NCBI GenBank assembly: GCA_041396905.1
Contig: JAWKXQ010000015.1
Coordinates: 1 to 64,000 of the forward strand
DNA from: JACXVD01 sp020446665
GTDB taxonomy: Bacteria > Pseudomonadota > Alphaproteobacteria > Sphingomonadales > Sphingomonadaceae
DNA length: 64,000 nt
Direction of reading: 5' to 3'
Of the stretch, positions 51,075-60,389 are shown piece by piece (within the stretch, counting starts at the first letter, position 1; each line of letters opens with the position of its first letter). Under the pieces are notes generated by a model that had not been told where the DNA came from, ran no database searches, and worked only from the letters and a program-made list of their open reading frames with translations. The translations under genes were made by a program, and so were the position numbers.

Positions 51075-51482
51075 CTAAGCTCCTTTTCCAAGTTCGTCTG
51101 CGGCTTCGGCATCATTGCCGGGGCCGATGGTGGCGTCCAAGATAAAATCCACCCGCGCCCTGATTATGCCGGGGGCCTCTTTTGCCAACCAATCTTGTAT
51201 ATATTCATCGGCACGGTCTTTTGCAGCCTTTTGCGCATGATCCTTCGCGTCGGCTGCTACGAATTTGCCCCATGCGTATCCTGCTATCACGACCAATATA
51301 CCAACCAATATAGAACCAAACGTGAACGCTGTCGATAGTGCAGCTAGCGAGTCTGCCGTTGACGACGCTTGTTCAGGCGGTAACGGAAACAATGGCTGGC
51401 AGGAGGCAGTAGCTGACTCCACCATTTTGGCGCAAACATTCGTCGGAATGGGATCGGTGATTTGGGTTGGGTCGGTCGCCAT
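51075..51482 (-). CDS. Small membrane-anchored protein, transposon cargo
   Basis: This 135-aa protein has an N-terminal region with two Cys, one strong membrane helix at residues about 50-73 (TFGSILVGILVVIAGYAWG), then a charged helical tail (KDHAQKAAKDRADEYIQDWL) that may form a coiled coil. No family recognised. It lies 2 bp upstream of the ImmA-like gene on the same strand, so the two are probably co-expressed. Confidence 0.7.
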   Translation of the reverse strand: MATDPTQITDPIPTNVCAKMVESATASCQPLFPLPPEQASSTADSLAALSTAFTFGSILVGILVVIAGYAWGKFVAADAKDHAQKAAKDRADEYIQDWLAKEAPGIIRARVDFILDATIGPGNDAEAADELGKGA

Positions 51483-51722
51483 GCCGCTGGCTATCCGGCG
51501 AAGGGCTAGGGAGTCAATCCGTCACCGCCCCTTGGCTAGCTATCTATATAGGTCCCAAAAATTTGGATAATATTTTGCACTCAGAGTGATTTATATTTTC
51601 GGAAATTTTTTGTTTTATTGATGGAGTACCCAGTCATTGGAAGTATGGAATTTTCGATGCTTGGTGCATCAAGAGTGATCGCCGATTTTTTGCTGGGCTC
51701 TCTTCTTGCAAGAATGGCTGTT

Positions 51723-52628
51723 CTATCCCGGCAACCCACGGATTGCTTGTGCCGCCACTGCGCCGCAATCACGCAACACAGCTTCTGATGCGGGATCAGC
51801 CCTGTCATGCGTCTCGCTGGTCCGGAAATAGCTGGCATAGGTGAAGGGCGCGCGGCCGGGCGGGGTGAACCAGCCAATATCGACATAGGCACTGCCCATG
51901 CCGGGAGCGAAAGCAGTGCCGGTCTTGTCACCCTTGTCCCACGCCGCAGGCAGGCCGCCGCGTGTGCGCCGAAGGCCGGTTTTGGTATCACGGGTCCATT
52001 GCAACTGTTCAGCCAGTGCCCCGGAAGACAGGACATTGCGGGTCAGGATATTCAGCAATGTCGTGGCCATGGCGCGCGGGCTGGTGGTGTCGCGCATTTC
52101 GCCCAATGGCACGAAATTGAGCTCGGTCTCCGTCCGGTCGAGACGGCTGGTCGTATCGCCCAGCGAGCGCCAGAATGCGGTCAGCCCCTCCGGCCCGCCC
52201 AGCCGCGACAGCAGGATATTGGCGGCAGTATTGTCGCTGGTGATCTGTGCTGTCCGTGCCAGTTCGCGCAGGGTCGCCCCTTGCGCCAGCCGCTCGGTGG
52301 TGAAGGGCGAATGTGATACAAGGTCCGACTGGCTCCAGCGCACATGCTCATCCGCATTGATCTCTCCCGCTTCGTGGCGGGCGAGCAGCAATGTGCCCAG
52401 CGAGAATTTGAAGGAGGAGCAATGGGGGAACAATTCGTCCTGCTTGTAGCCAAAGCCTTGCCCGGTCGCACTATCGACAAACCACGCGCCCAGCGTGCCC
52501 CCTCGCGCGGCCTCGGCGATCCGCAGGCGGGCGGCCACCCGGGTGGCCATATCGTTACTGATCGGGACACAGGCGCTTGCTGCCAATGCGCCAGCCCCGG
52601 CAATCCAGCCGCGTCGGTCAAACTTCAC
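51723..52628 (-). CDS. Class A beta-lactamase
   Basis: This protein of 301 aa has the class A serine motifs: SSFK with the nucleophile Ser, SDN in ITSDNTAAN, an ExxLN-type ETELN in place of the omega-loop Glu166 motif, and DKTGT. The GTG at 52628 overlaps the preceding gene's stop (GTGA) and gives an N-terminus KFDRRGWIAGAGALAASACV with a twin-arginine and a possible lipobox, so export may be by Tat. It hydrolyses beta-lactams in the periplasm; spectrum cannot be read. It is the last gene of the MoxR-cluster chain. Confidence 0.93.
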   Translation of the reverse strand: MKFDRRGWIAGAGALAASACVPISNDMATRVAARLRIAEAARGGTLGAWFVDSATGQGFGYKQDELFPHCSSFKFSLGTLLLARHEAGEINADEHVRWSQSDLVSHSPFTTERLAQGATLRELARTAQITSDNTAANILLSRLGGPEGLTAFWRSLGDTTSRLDRTETELNFVPLGEMRDTTSPRAMATTLLNILTRNVLSSGALAEQLQWTRDTKTGLRRTRGGLPAAWDKGDKTGTAFAPGMGSAYVDIGWFTPPGRAPFTYASYFRTSETHDRADPASEAVLRDCGAVAAQAIRGLPG

Positions 52629-53095
52629 AAGTCGCGTTCCATGCACATGCTGAATTCATCCGATTCATAGTCGCCAAAAGGCGGGCATTCTACAAAGCCG
52701 TGTTTGGCATAGAGCCGTTGCGCGGGGATGAACGGATCGGGGCAGCCGGTTTCCAACCCCAGCCAGCTGTATCCGCGCTGGCGGGCTTGCTCCATCAGAT
52801 GCAGCAGGATCGCTTCACCCATGCCGCGCCCGCGATATTCCGGCGCGGCGCGCATGGATTTGAGCTCGCCGCGGGTTGCGTCCAGCTCTTTCAGTGCGCC
52901 GACAGCTGCCAGTTCCTCGCCAGCCCATGCGGCGTAGAAGGTCACATCGGGTTGGCGGAGCCTGTCCACCGGCATGGCGTGGACCTTGCAGGCCGGGGAC
53001 CAGCGGTGCATTTCCGACAGGTGAAGCTCCAGCAAGCCGCGCACCGCCTCGCCCGACAAATCATCCGGGACGATGCGCAGGGCCGCACTGCTCAT
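52625..53095 (-). CDS. GNAT-family N-acetyltransferase (YsnE-like)
   Basis: This 156-aa acetyltransferase has LHLSEMHRWSPACKVHAMPV, KSMRAAPEYRGRGMGEAILL (acetyl-CoA site) and YSWLGLETGCPDPFIPAQRL. The pattern fits the YsnE/PaiA-like group acting on small amines. It overlaps the RDD gene's stop and the beta-lactamase start by 4 bp each. Confidence 0.88.
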   Translation of the reverse strand: MSSAALRIVPDDLSGEAVRGLLELHLSEMHRWSPACKVHAMPVDRLRQPDVTFYAAWAGEELAAVGALKELDATRGELKSMRAAPEYRGRGMGEAILLHLMEQARQRGYSWLGLETGCPDPFIPAQRLYAKHGFVECPPFGDYESDEFSMCMERDL

Positions 53096-54021
53096 GAAAA
53101 TTTGTCCGCCTTGCGCTTGCCGAAACGCATATCGCCTTCCAACTTGGCTCGCAGCTGAGCGTAGAACGCCTCCAGGAAAGCGCGTTCATCGCCAGCGCCC
53201 GGGGCCCAGCCAATCTTGGTGCAAATGGTCTCGTGCACGGCGACCATAGATGTTTCGACATTGTCGCGCAGCACGCGCTCCAGCGTTTGCAGCTCATATT
53301 CGCCATAGACCGACAGCTCTTCATCGCTGAATTTATACTGCACATTGGCGACAGAGCTCTTGCCTGCAGCGGCTTCATGCGTGGTCAGCGTATCCTGCAA
53401 CTTGGCCTTGGGTGCTTCCACCACCCAGGTTCCCGCGATCAGATCGCCCGCGCGCATGGAATCCTTGTTGAAGAAGGGGAACAGCATGAAAATCAGGAAC
53501 CACAACATCGCGGCAATGCCGGCCATCCCCGCTTCGCCACTGGGCGCGACCTGCAGGAAGACCAGTGGCATGAACAACTCGATATCGCGGATCAGATTGC
53601 GTGCGAGAATAGCAGAGGGCGTCAGTCGCCCGCCATCGCGCGCTGCCACTCTGATCCCGGTTGCACGCTTGCCCAGCGTCGCCCCGCGCGGACCCAGCTC
53701 GAAAAACATGAAATAGCCATAGCGGGCGAGGAATATGCCGATGAATAAGATTACCACGAGCATTTCCAGCGGGCCTGACATTTTGGCATCCTTGACACCG
53801 GGAATGCTGCTGGCGAGGAAAATGATCAGGAAAAAGAACAGGGCCATCCCGACATAGAGGATGAAGAAATCCAGCAACAAGGCGCCGAAGCGCGAGCCGC
53901 GGCTGGCGACGGTAAAGGGCAGGGCGATACCTTCGGGCGTCACCACCTGCCGGGCACGCCTGGCCAGATTGCGGGCATAGCCGGAATTATGCCGCTGCTC
54001 AGAGATTGCGGCGCTGCTCAT
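53092..54021 (-). CDS. RDD-family membrane protein
   Basis: This 309-aa protein has the RDD pattern with ARRARQVVTPEGIALPFTVA, SRGSRFGALLLDFFILYVGM, four or more membrane helices, and GATLGKRATGIRVAARDGGR. RDD proteins are small inner-membrane proteins, some linked to ion exchange. It is coupled by 4-bp overlap to the SpoIIM-like and GNAT genes. Confidence 0.85.
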   Translation of the reverse strand: MSSAAISEQRHNSGYARNLARRARQVVTPEGIALPFTVASRGSRFGALLLDFFILYVGMALFFFLIIFLASSIPGVKDAKMSGPLEMLVVILFIGIFLARYGYFMFFELGPRGATLGKRATGIRVAARDGGRLTPSAILARNLIRDIELFMPLVFLQVAPSGEAGMAGIAAMLWFLIFMLFPFFNKDSMRAGDLIAGTWVVEAPKAKLQDTLTTHEAAAGKSSVANVQYKFSDEELSVYGEYELQTLERVLRDNVETSMVAVHETICTKIGWAPGAGDERAFLEAFYAQLRAKLEGDMRFGKRKADKFS

Positions 54022-55082
54022 TCCTGTGCCTCACGCGGGGTGCGGCGGAAGAGGAAGAAATAGCCGAGCCAGAACGCCAGCATGATCCCGCCAATCGCTA
54101 GCTGTGCGTAAGTATCCTGCACCAGCTGGCGGGGGAATGCCTCCAGGAAGGCAGCCACGATCAGCATCAGCACTACGCCTGCCATCACCTGCGCAGCGCG
54201 GCGGCCACTCTCTGCCGCTGCGGTCATGATCGAACGCTTGCCGGGAAAGGCCATGCTGCGCCCGATATGCAGGCCCGCAGCCCCGGCGATCAGGATGGCA
54301 AACAGTTCTGTCGTGCCATGCACGCTCAGCCAGGCGGCGAATTCCAGCGTCAGTCCCTGACTGTTGAACAGCCACAGCATCGCGCCCAGTACGGCCATAT
54401 TGTGGATCAGCAACATCAGCGAAGGAATGCCAAAGGCAAAACCAAGTGCAAAGGCCATGATGGCGACCCCGGCATTATTGCTGAACAGAAAAGCGGCAAA
54501 AGCGGACAGCCCCTCTGACCCGCCATCATGGCTGAGCGCTTCCAGCAATTGCTCGCGGCTGGCGCCGGGCACACGCGTGTCGGCAAACTGGGTTGGCACC
54601 AGCGCGTAATACCATTCGGTGTCGCGCGCGACGAGCAGCCAGCCAACCACTGTGCCCGCCACCATTACCGCCAGCGCAATACACAGCTCCAGCCAGATTT
54701 CGCGCATCGCCTTGCTCAGTCCGCCTCCCAGAAAGCGGCGCATCCAGGCGAAAAAGCCGATGCGCGGGCCATAGACCTGGAACCAGGCGCGCTGCACCAG
54801 CGATTCGAGGTAGCGCAAGGTAGCCGCATCGAGCGAAGTTTCGCGCGCCACCGCAAGGCTGGAGGCGGCGGTGCGATAGAGTGCGGGCAGGGCGAGCACG
54901 TCTTCATCGGATAAATTGCGCAGCCGCCCCTTTTCCATTCGTGCAACGATATCTTCCAGCCGCAGCCAGTCCCATTCGCGTTCCTGCCGGAACCGGTCAG
55001 AACGCAAGGCTGCTGCTTCAATCGCAGAGGGTGTTTCCACTTCCTTGCCGCCAGACATGGTTTTGAGGATCGGTGCCTTCAT
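54018..55082 (-). CDS. SpoIIM-like (stage II sporulation protein M family) membrane protein
   Basis: This 354-aa protein has a soluble N-terminal helical part (EEWDWLRLEDIVARMEKGRL-like region, DEDVLALPALYRTAASSLAV) and a polytopic C-terminal region including FLFSNNAGVAIMAFALGFAF and NMAVLGAMLWLF, with HGTTELFAILIAGAAGLHIG. The family is widespread in non-sporulators, usually within MoxR/DUF58 clusters as here, and has no known function there. Confidence 0.88.
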   Translation of the reverse strand: MKAPILKTMSGGKEVETPSAIEAAALRSDRFRQEREWDWLRLEDIVARMEKGRLRNLSDEDVLALPALYRTAASSLAVARETSLDAATLRYLESLVQRAWFQVYGPRIGFFAWMRRFLGGGLSKAMREIWLELCIALAVMVAGTVVGWLLVARDTEWYYALVPTQFADTRVPGASREQLLEALSHDGGSEGLSAFAAFLFSNNAGVAIMAFALGFAFGIPSLMLLIHNMAVLGAMLWLFNSQGLTLEFAAWLSVHGTTELFAILIAGAAGLHIGRSMAFPGKRSIMTAAAESGRRAAQVMAGVVLMLIVAAFLEAFPRQLVQDTYAQLAIGGIMLAFWLGYFFLFRRTPREAQE

Positions 55083-56407
55083 CCAATCGCTCCGCTACGT
55101 TTTATGTCGAGATACCGGTCAATCAGGCGATAGCCGATCCGGTCCCATGGGGCCTCAATCACATCCACGCCCATCTGCCGCAGCCGTTGCAGCACGATGG
55201 CGCGCTGTCGGGCGAGCTGGTCTGCGGTGACTGCCTGTGCCAGCTTGTCGAGGTCGGTCGGGTCGGCATCGGCAATGCGGCTCAGCTCTGCATCTTCGAT
55301 GGTCACAAACAGTACGAGATGCTTGTCCACCAGCCGCCCGACGCTCTCGATCATCAGTTCCGCCCCGGTCGGATCGGTGAAGTCGGAGAACAGGATAATC
55401 ATGCTGCGCCGCTTGAGCCGTGCCGTCAGCGTGGCGAGGGCAAGGGTGAAGTTCGGCTCCTCCGCATGATAATCCAGACTGGCCGCGCCGCGCTGCAACT
55501 GGCTGAAAGCGCGCGCGTCAGAGACGAAGGGTGTGGACAGTGTCGGGCGTTGGGCAAAGCCGAACAGCGATACGCGGTCCCCACCCTTTAGTGCGACATA
55601 GGATGCGGTGAGCGCAGCGGATACGGCGCGGTCGATGCGTGGCAGGCCATCGACAGGCTCGCACATGGCCTGTCCGCAATCGAAGGCAAAGACGATCTGG
55701 TTGTTGCGCTCGCTTTCATTCTCACGGGCATAGAGCTTTGTGTGGCGCGCGCTTGCTTTCCAGTCGATCCGGCGGCGATCCATCCCAGGTTCGTATTCGC
55801 TCAGCGCTTCGAACTGGGTGCCTTCGCCGCGAATGCGGCGGGCGATCAGGCCGAACTGGGCATCGCGCAGGAAGGCCTGCAATTCCGGGCTGCGCACCGG
55901 GGAAAGGTCCGGCCAGATGCGGATTTTCTCTTCCAGTGGAGCCTGCACCTGCCGCGCACCCAGCCCCAGCGGGCCGGCCCAACGCAGCCACATATGCTCG
56001 ATGGGTGCTGTCCCGCGCCGATCTGGACGCAGCACCGCCGCGCCGCTCCAGCTTCCAGAGGCCGGGTCTTGTCCCAAGGGGAATTCCGTGCGCCCTTCGG
56101 GATGCAGGCGCGGATCAAGCGAGAGTGCAACCCGCGGCGCGGAATTGCCTGCGCGCCCCACAAGGTCAGCGAGGAAAGCAACCTCCAGCGGTTCGCCCAC
56201 CTCGGCATCGGCGGGGGCAATCACGCGCCAGTCTGCCAGTCGCCCGGCGACCAGCCCGTCCAGCAGGATCAGCACCACCAGCGCCAGTCCGGCTGCCGGG
56301 GCCAGCACCCATGCCCCTGGCGCGGCTGCGGCTATGACCAGCGCCACAGGCGCGGCCAGAGCCACCAGCCAGGCCGCACGGGCCGTAGGGACGATGGGGA
56401 AATTCAC
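55079..56407 (-). CDS. DUF58 domain protein
   Basis: This 442-aa protein has two N-terminal membrane helices and a C-terminal von Willebrand-like DUF58 domain: DRRRIDWKASARHTKLYARE, ERNNQIVFAFDCGQAMCEP, YVALKGGDRVSLFGF and RSMIILFSDFTDPTGAELM. DUF58 proteins partner with MoxR ATPases. It overlaps the SpoIIM-like gene by 4 bp and follows moxR by 9 bp. Confidence 0.92.
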   Translation of the reverse strand: MNFPIVPTARAAWLVALAAPVALVIAAAAPGAWVLAPAAGLALVVLILLDGLVAGRLADWRVIAPADAEVGEPLEVAFLADLVGRAGNSAPRVALSLDPRLHPEGRTEFPLGQDPASGSWSGAAVLRPDRRGTAPIEHMWLRWAGPLGLGARQVQAPLEEKIRIWPDLSPVRSPELQAFLRDAQFGLIARRIRGEGTQFEALSEYEPGMDRRRIDWKASARHTKLYARENESERNNQIVFAFDCGQAMCEPVDGLPRIDRAVSAALTASYVALKGGDRVSLFGFAQRPTLSTPFVSDARAFSQLQRGAASLDYHAEEPNFTLALATLTARLKRRSMIILFSDFTDPTGAELMIESVGRLVDKHLVLFVTIEDAELSRIADADPTDLDKLAQAVTADQLARQRAIVLQRLRQMGVDVIEAPWDRIGYRLIDRYLDIKRSGAIG

Positions 56408-56416
56408 TGCTCTTGC

Positions 56417-57379
56417 TTACCTCGGCGCTTCTGTCGCTTCGACCAGCTCGCTCACCAGCACTTCGATTTCGCGCCCTTCGATCTCCGCAGCGGGGCTGAG
56501 GATCAGGCGGTGGCGCAGGGCAGAGACAGCCAGCGCTTTCACATCGTCAGGGATCACGTAATTGCGCCCGTCCAGCGCAGCACGGGCACGGGCGGCATTG
56601 GCGAGCAGCACGGCAGCTCGGGGGGAAGCCCCGCTGGCAAGATCGGCATTGTCCCGCGTCGCGCGGATCAGGCGCACGACATAATCGACAATTTCCTTGG
56701 CTACGGTGACCTGATCGAGCGCGGCACCGGCCGCTTTCAGCTTTTCTGTGCTGGCAACCGCCTCAATGCCGAAATCAGCCGGGCGGGCCGGGCCTTGCCG
56801 CTTGCCGAAACGCTCCACGATGCGCGCTTCTTCCTGCTCGTCGGGATAAGGGACCAGCAGCTTGAACAGGAAGCGGTCCAGCTGCGCCTCTGGCAGCGGA
56901 TAGACGCCCTGATTTTCAATCGGGTTCTGCGTGGCGACGACCATGAACTGACCGGGCAGCGCGTGGGTTTCCCCGTCCAGCGTCACGCGCCGTTCCTGCA
57001 TCGCTTCCAGCAGTGCCGCCTGTGTCTTGGGCGGGGTGCGGTTGATTTCATCGGCCAGCAGCAATTCGCAGAAGATCGGCCCGCGGGTCAGCGTGAACTG
57101 GCTGGTCTGGAAATTGAACAGGTTGGAGCCCAGAATATCACCCGGCAGCAGATCCGGCGTGAACTGGATGCGGCCATAATCCAGCCCCAGCGCGCTGGCG
57201 AAACATTGCGCGAGGAAGGTCTTGGCGGTGCCGGGCGGGCCTTCCAGCAAGACATGGCCTTCGCTCAACATCGCCACCAGCAAAGCTTCGATGGTTTCTT
57301 CCTGGCCAACCACGGCCTTGGCCACTTCGCCGCGAATGGCGTGGGCGAGATTGCGCACATCGTCGAGCGTCATACTCAT
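56417..57379 (-). CDS. MoxR-family AAA+ ATPase
   Basis: This 320-aa AAA+ protein has a Walker A motif LLEGPPGTAKT, Walker B LLLADEINR, sensor 1 VVATQNPIE and the C-terminal lid with ASPRAAVLLANAARARAALD. MoxR ATPases act as chaperones in protein maturation, commonly with DUF58/vWA proteins as here. It overlaps DUF4350 by 4 bp. Confidence 0.95.
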   Translation of the reverse strand: MSMTLDDVRNLAHAIRGEVAKAVVGQEETIEALLVAMLSEGHVLLEGPPGTAKTFLAQCFASALGLDYGRIQFTPDLLPGDILGSNLFNFQTSQFTLTRGPIFCELLLADEINRTPPKTQAALLEAMQERRVTLDGETHALPGQFMVVATQNPIENQGVYPLPEAQLDRFLFKLLVPYPDEQEEARIVERFGKRQGPARPADFGIEAVASTEKLKAAGAALDQVTVAKEIVDYVVRLIRATRDNADLASGASPRAAVLLANAARARAALDGRNYVIPDDVKALAVSALRHRLILSPAAEIEGREIEVLVSELVEATEAPR

Positions 57380-58737
57380 CGGGCAAGCATCCTTTCGATG
57401 GATTTCAATGCGTGGGCAGCACGCAGGATTTCAGAGGGGCGGGTGGCATTATGCAGTGCCGCCGCGCGTTGAGAGAAAGAGGGCGCGTCTGCCAGCCTCC
57501 GCTGCAGCGCGGCGTCGATGGTTTCGTCATCCATATGGCGCAGACCGAGCTTGTGCGCGATGCGCAAGCGGATCTGCTCGACATAGGGTTCAGTCAACAA
57601 ATGCAGCCGTCGGGTGCGCAACACAAATCCACCCGAATTATGCACCAGCTGGGTCTTGCCAAAGGCGATGGCACGCTCTTCGGCGACGGGTGGGCCAAAG
57701 CGGCGGAAGGCGCGCCAGCCGACCACGAACATGGCGATGATGAGGCAGATCGTGGCGGCGAGGAAGGGCGGGGTGAAGGCCAGCGTCAGCAGGTTTTGCG
57801 TTCGCTCCAGCCCGTTCTGAGTCAGGTCGAATATGATCGGAAGGTCGCTGTCTGACATGGCGGTTTCGACCAGTCTCAGTGCCAGTTCGGCCCGTTCGCG
57901 GTCCGCCATGCCGTAATTGTTGAGGAGGTCCGGCTCTGCCACGACAATCACACCCCAATTGTCGCCATAGTCGTCATCATCATAGTCGTAGTCGTAGTCA
58001 TCGCTGCTTGTCGGCGGCTGGATGCCTGCGGCCTGATCGAGCGACGGGTAATAGCCACCATCATCGAGGAAAGCGGCCAGCATCTCCCCGTCCTGCCCTT
58101 TGACCAGCGCCATATAGGAAGCGTCATCGGGGATGGATTGCAGCGCTTTCGGATCGGCCAGCGGACCGGAAAAGCCAAGGCCGGACCAGGCCTTGGCCGG
58201 GTTTCCGTCACGGCCATTGGTGGTGTCATCAATCGACGGGATGAATTTCAGATCACTGTCGAAATCTTTCGGCCATTCCGGGCTGCGCGCATTGCCGAGA
58301 AAGACCCAGCCTTCTTCCTTTTCCACCGGGATCTGGTCCGGGATCTGTATCGCGTTCCATTTGGGCAGGATTACCAAGGTTGGCCCATTGTATCGACGTT
58401 TGTCGATGATCGCCTGGATTTCTTCCGCATCGGCATAATGCGGCGGTGTCAGCACCAGCAGGCCGTAATCATCCATCGATGCCGGATTGCGGGACAGGCG
58501 CACTTCATGCCCTTCGGCCTTGAGCAGCTCCACCAGCGCGGCATATCCGGTCAGCCCGCGTGATGCGGCGTGGGCCGCGCCATTATTGTCCTTTCCGCCC
58601 GTATTTCCCGTACCAATGAAATAGAGCATGGCGAAGAACATTACGGCGCCAAACAGCAGCAGGCCGAGCACGACCTTCGGATTGAAGGCGCTGGTCGGGC
58701 GGATGGCGCGGGTGGAGGCGATGGCCGCTTCGCTCAA
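57376..58737 (-). CDS. DUF4350 domain membrane protein
   Basis: This 453-aa protein has a membrane helix at residues about 22-45 (VVLGLLLFGAVMFFAMLYFI), an external DUF4350 region (GLTGYAALVELLKAEGHEVR, YGLLVLTPPHYADAEEIQAI), an Asp/Tyr-rich SDDYDYDYDDDDYGD loop, a second helix near residue 325, and a helical tail. It is a standard member of MoxR clusters; function unknown. Confidence 0.85.
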   Translation of the reverse strand: MSEAAIASTRAIRPTSAFNPKVVLGLLLFGAVMFFAMLYFIGTGNTGGKDNNGAAHAASRGLTGYAALVELLKAEGHEVRLSRNPASMDDYGLLVLTPPHYADAEEIQAIIDKRRYNGPTLVILPKWNAIQIPDQIPVEKEEGWVFLGNARSPEWPKDFDSDLKFIPSIDDTTNGRDGNPAKAWSGLGFSGPLADPKALQSIPDDASYMALVKGQDGEMLAAFLDDGGYYPSLDQAAGIQPPTSSDDYDYDYDDDDYGDNWGVIVVAEPDLLNNYGMADRERAELALRLVETAMSDSDLPIIFDLTQNGLERTQNLLTLAFTPPFLAATICLIIAMFVVGWRAFRRFGPPVAEERAIAFGKTQLVHNSGGFVLRTRRLHLLTEPYVEQIRLRIAHKLGLRHMDDETIDAALQRRLADAPSFSQRAAALHNATRPSEILRAAHALKSIERMLAR

Positions 58738-59456
58738 CGCGAGCCTCCTGTCCCGGCGGGCAGATCTTGCAAGGCGAAATCGGCATAGGCCGCGCGGGCA
58801 GCCTGCCAGTCATCCGCACTCAGATTGCGCAAGGCGAACAGGCTGCGTTCCACTCGCTCGGCGATGACGCGGAATGCCTGTCGGGCCGGGTCTGGCAAGG
58901 CAGGCAGGGCCGACAATTCGCGCGCCGTGCTGGATGGTTCGACCCAGTCGGGCTGGGCCGTGGCAATCTGGTGGACGCTGCGTTTCAGGAGCAGATGGGT
59001 GGCTTCGTCATAGCGGCCCTCTGCCGCCAACCTGTCTGCATCGTCGAGCAAGGCCAAGGCTTCTTCGCGTTCAGGTGCCCATGCAGCTGCTTCATACGCG
59101 GCCCGCCCCTTGCGCGGGCCGAGGTCCAGCACCGGGGCAAGCAATCGCCACAAGACATAGAGCAGAGCGGCAATGGCAAGGCTGATCAGTACCCATTTGA
59201 GCACGGGCCAGCTCATCCCCAGCATTTTCCCGAGCGGTTCAAACAGGCTCTGGAGAAATTCGGAGATCGACTTGAGCCAATCGGGTGGCTCCTGCTGCAT
59301 TTTGGGGATTTCTATCGGGGTGTACTGGATGGATTCGTCAGCGCGTATGGCTTCCCAACCTGCCGCTGCGTCATCCGCTGCCTGTTCCCCGCTACCCGTC
59401 GTCACCAGGCTTAGGTGGCATGGCAAGCGAAGCAGCGCAAGCACTCGCTTGCGCAT
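58734..59456 (-). CDS. DUF4129 domain membrane protein
   Basis: This 240-aa protein has one main membrane helix at residues about 85-108 and a C-terminal DUF4129 domain: LLDDADRLAAEGRYDEATHL, LLKRSVHQIA and VEPSSTARELSALPA. The start at 59456 is weakly supported. It lies 12 bp after pheA and overlaps DUF4350 by 4 bp, so pheA may head the whole chain. Confidence 0.8.
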   Translation of the reverse strand: MRKRVLALLRLPCHLSLVTTGSGEQAADDAAAGWEAIRADESIQYTPIEIPKMQQEPPDWLKSISEFLQSLFEPLGKMLGMSWPVLKWVLISLAIAALLYVLWRLLAPVLDLGPRKGRAAYEAAAWAPEREEALALLDDADRLAAEGRYDEATHLLLKRSVHQIATAQPDWVEPSSTARELSALPALPDPARQAFRVIAERVERSLFALRNLSADDWQAARAAYADFALQDLPAGTGGSR

Positions 59457-59468
59457 TTTGGTTGCGAA

Positions 59469-60389
59469 TCAGTCTGCCAGCTGCCCGCGCTGCCGCGCCA
59501 TGGGGTAACTGCCGAGGATGCGCAGCTCCTTGCAATGGAATTCCAGCTCCTCCAGCGCGCGATCCACCCGCGGGTCGCCCGGCGCGCCGATAATGTCGGC
59601 ATAGAACATTGTTGCAGCGAAGCTGGCCCCGCGCTGGTAACTTTCCAGCTTGGTCATGTTGACGCCATTGGTCGCAAAGCCACCCATCGCCTTGTACAGG
59701 GCAGCCGGGATGTTCTTCACTTCAAAGACGAAAGTCGTCATCGCCTGTTGTCCGGCGAGGCTTGCCGGATCGAGCCCTTGCGGGGCCAGCACGACGAAGC
59801 GGGTCGTGTTGTCATCTGCGTCTTCCACCCGCTCTTCGACAATGGACAGGCCATAGAGATCGGCGGCCAGCGCAGGCGCAATCGCTGCGATGGACGGATC
59901 TTTCTGTTCCGCGACATAGGCGGCGGCACCCGCAGTATCAGCATGGCTGAGCGGCACAATTCCGCGCGTGCGCAGAAAATGGCGTGACTGGCCCAGCGCT
60001 TGCGGATGGCTATAGGCGGCCTTGAACGGGCCAAGGGAGCCGTCTGCATCGGGCAAAGCCATCAGTGCATGATGGATCGCCATGAAATGTTCGCCAACGA
60101 TGGCCAGCCCGCTTTCCGGCAACAGGAAATGGATATCCGCCACTCGCCCATGCTGGCTGTTTTCAATCGGAATCATCGCCGCACCCGCGCGGCCATCCTT
60201 CACTGCATCCAGTGCATCGGCAAAGCTGAAACAGGGCAAGGGCAGCGCATCGGGCGCATATTCATTCACCGCGCGGTGCGAATTGGCCCCCGGCGCGCCC
60301 TGGAAGGCAATCGCGCGCGCAGGATTTTCTGCCGCTGCTGCGGCCATCTGCTCGACCATGGCCGAGGCATTTGCAGGAAAACTGTCCAT
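59469..60389 (-). CDS. pheA: Prephenate dehydratase
   Basis: This protein of 306 aa has the PDT domain (AFQGAPGANSHRAVNEYAPD, AAMIPIENSQHGRVADIHFL, and the TRFVVL catalytic segment) and a C-terminal ACT domain (FEVKNIPAALYKAMGGFATN, LESYQRG) that binds Phe for feedback control. It makes phenylpyruvate from prephenate. The ATG at 60389 is preferred to 60434. It is divergent from the cytochrome c gene. Confidence 0.95.
   Translation of the reverse strand: MDSFPANASAMVEQMAAAAAENPARAIAFQGAPGANSHRAVNEYAPDALPLPCFSFADALDAVKDGRAGAAMIPIENSQHGRVADIHFLLPESGLAIVGEHFMAIHHALMALPDADGSLGPFKAAYSHPQALGQSRHFLRTRGIVPLSHADTAGAAAYVAEQKDPSIAAIAPALAADLYGLSIVEERVEDADDNTTRFVVLAPQGLDPASLAGQQAMTTFVFEVKNIPAALYKAMGGFATNGVNMTKLESYQRGASFAATMFYADIIGAPGDPRVDRALEELEFHCKELRILGSYPMARQRGQLAD

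Larger units (their letters stand above)
48585..51556 (+). mobile_element. Complete IS1595-family transposon with cargo genes
   Basis: The element is bounded by imperfect inverted repeats: the left end begins GGGACCTACATACTTAACTA and the right end, read inward, GGGACCTATATAGATAGCTA. They agree at 20 of 24 positions. Directly outside both ends is AAAAATTT (48577-48584 and 51557-51564), a perfect 8-bp target duplication, the length usual for IS1595. Inside are a transposase, a P63C-domain gene, an ImmA/IrrE-type gene and a small membrane-protein gene. It inserted in the AT-rich gap between the channel gene and the beta-lactamase gene. Confidence 0.93.

Noticed and set aside
55742..57472. 576-aa open frame opposite DUF58 and moxR
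   Set aside because: It spans two real genes in antisense and shows only reverse-frame composition.
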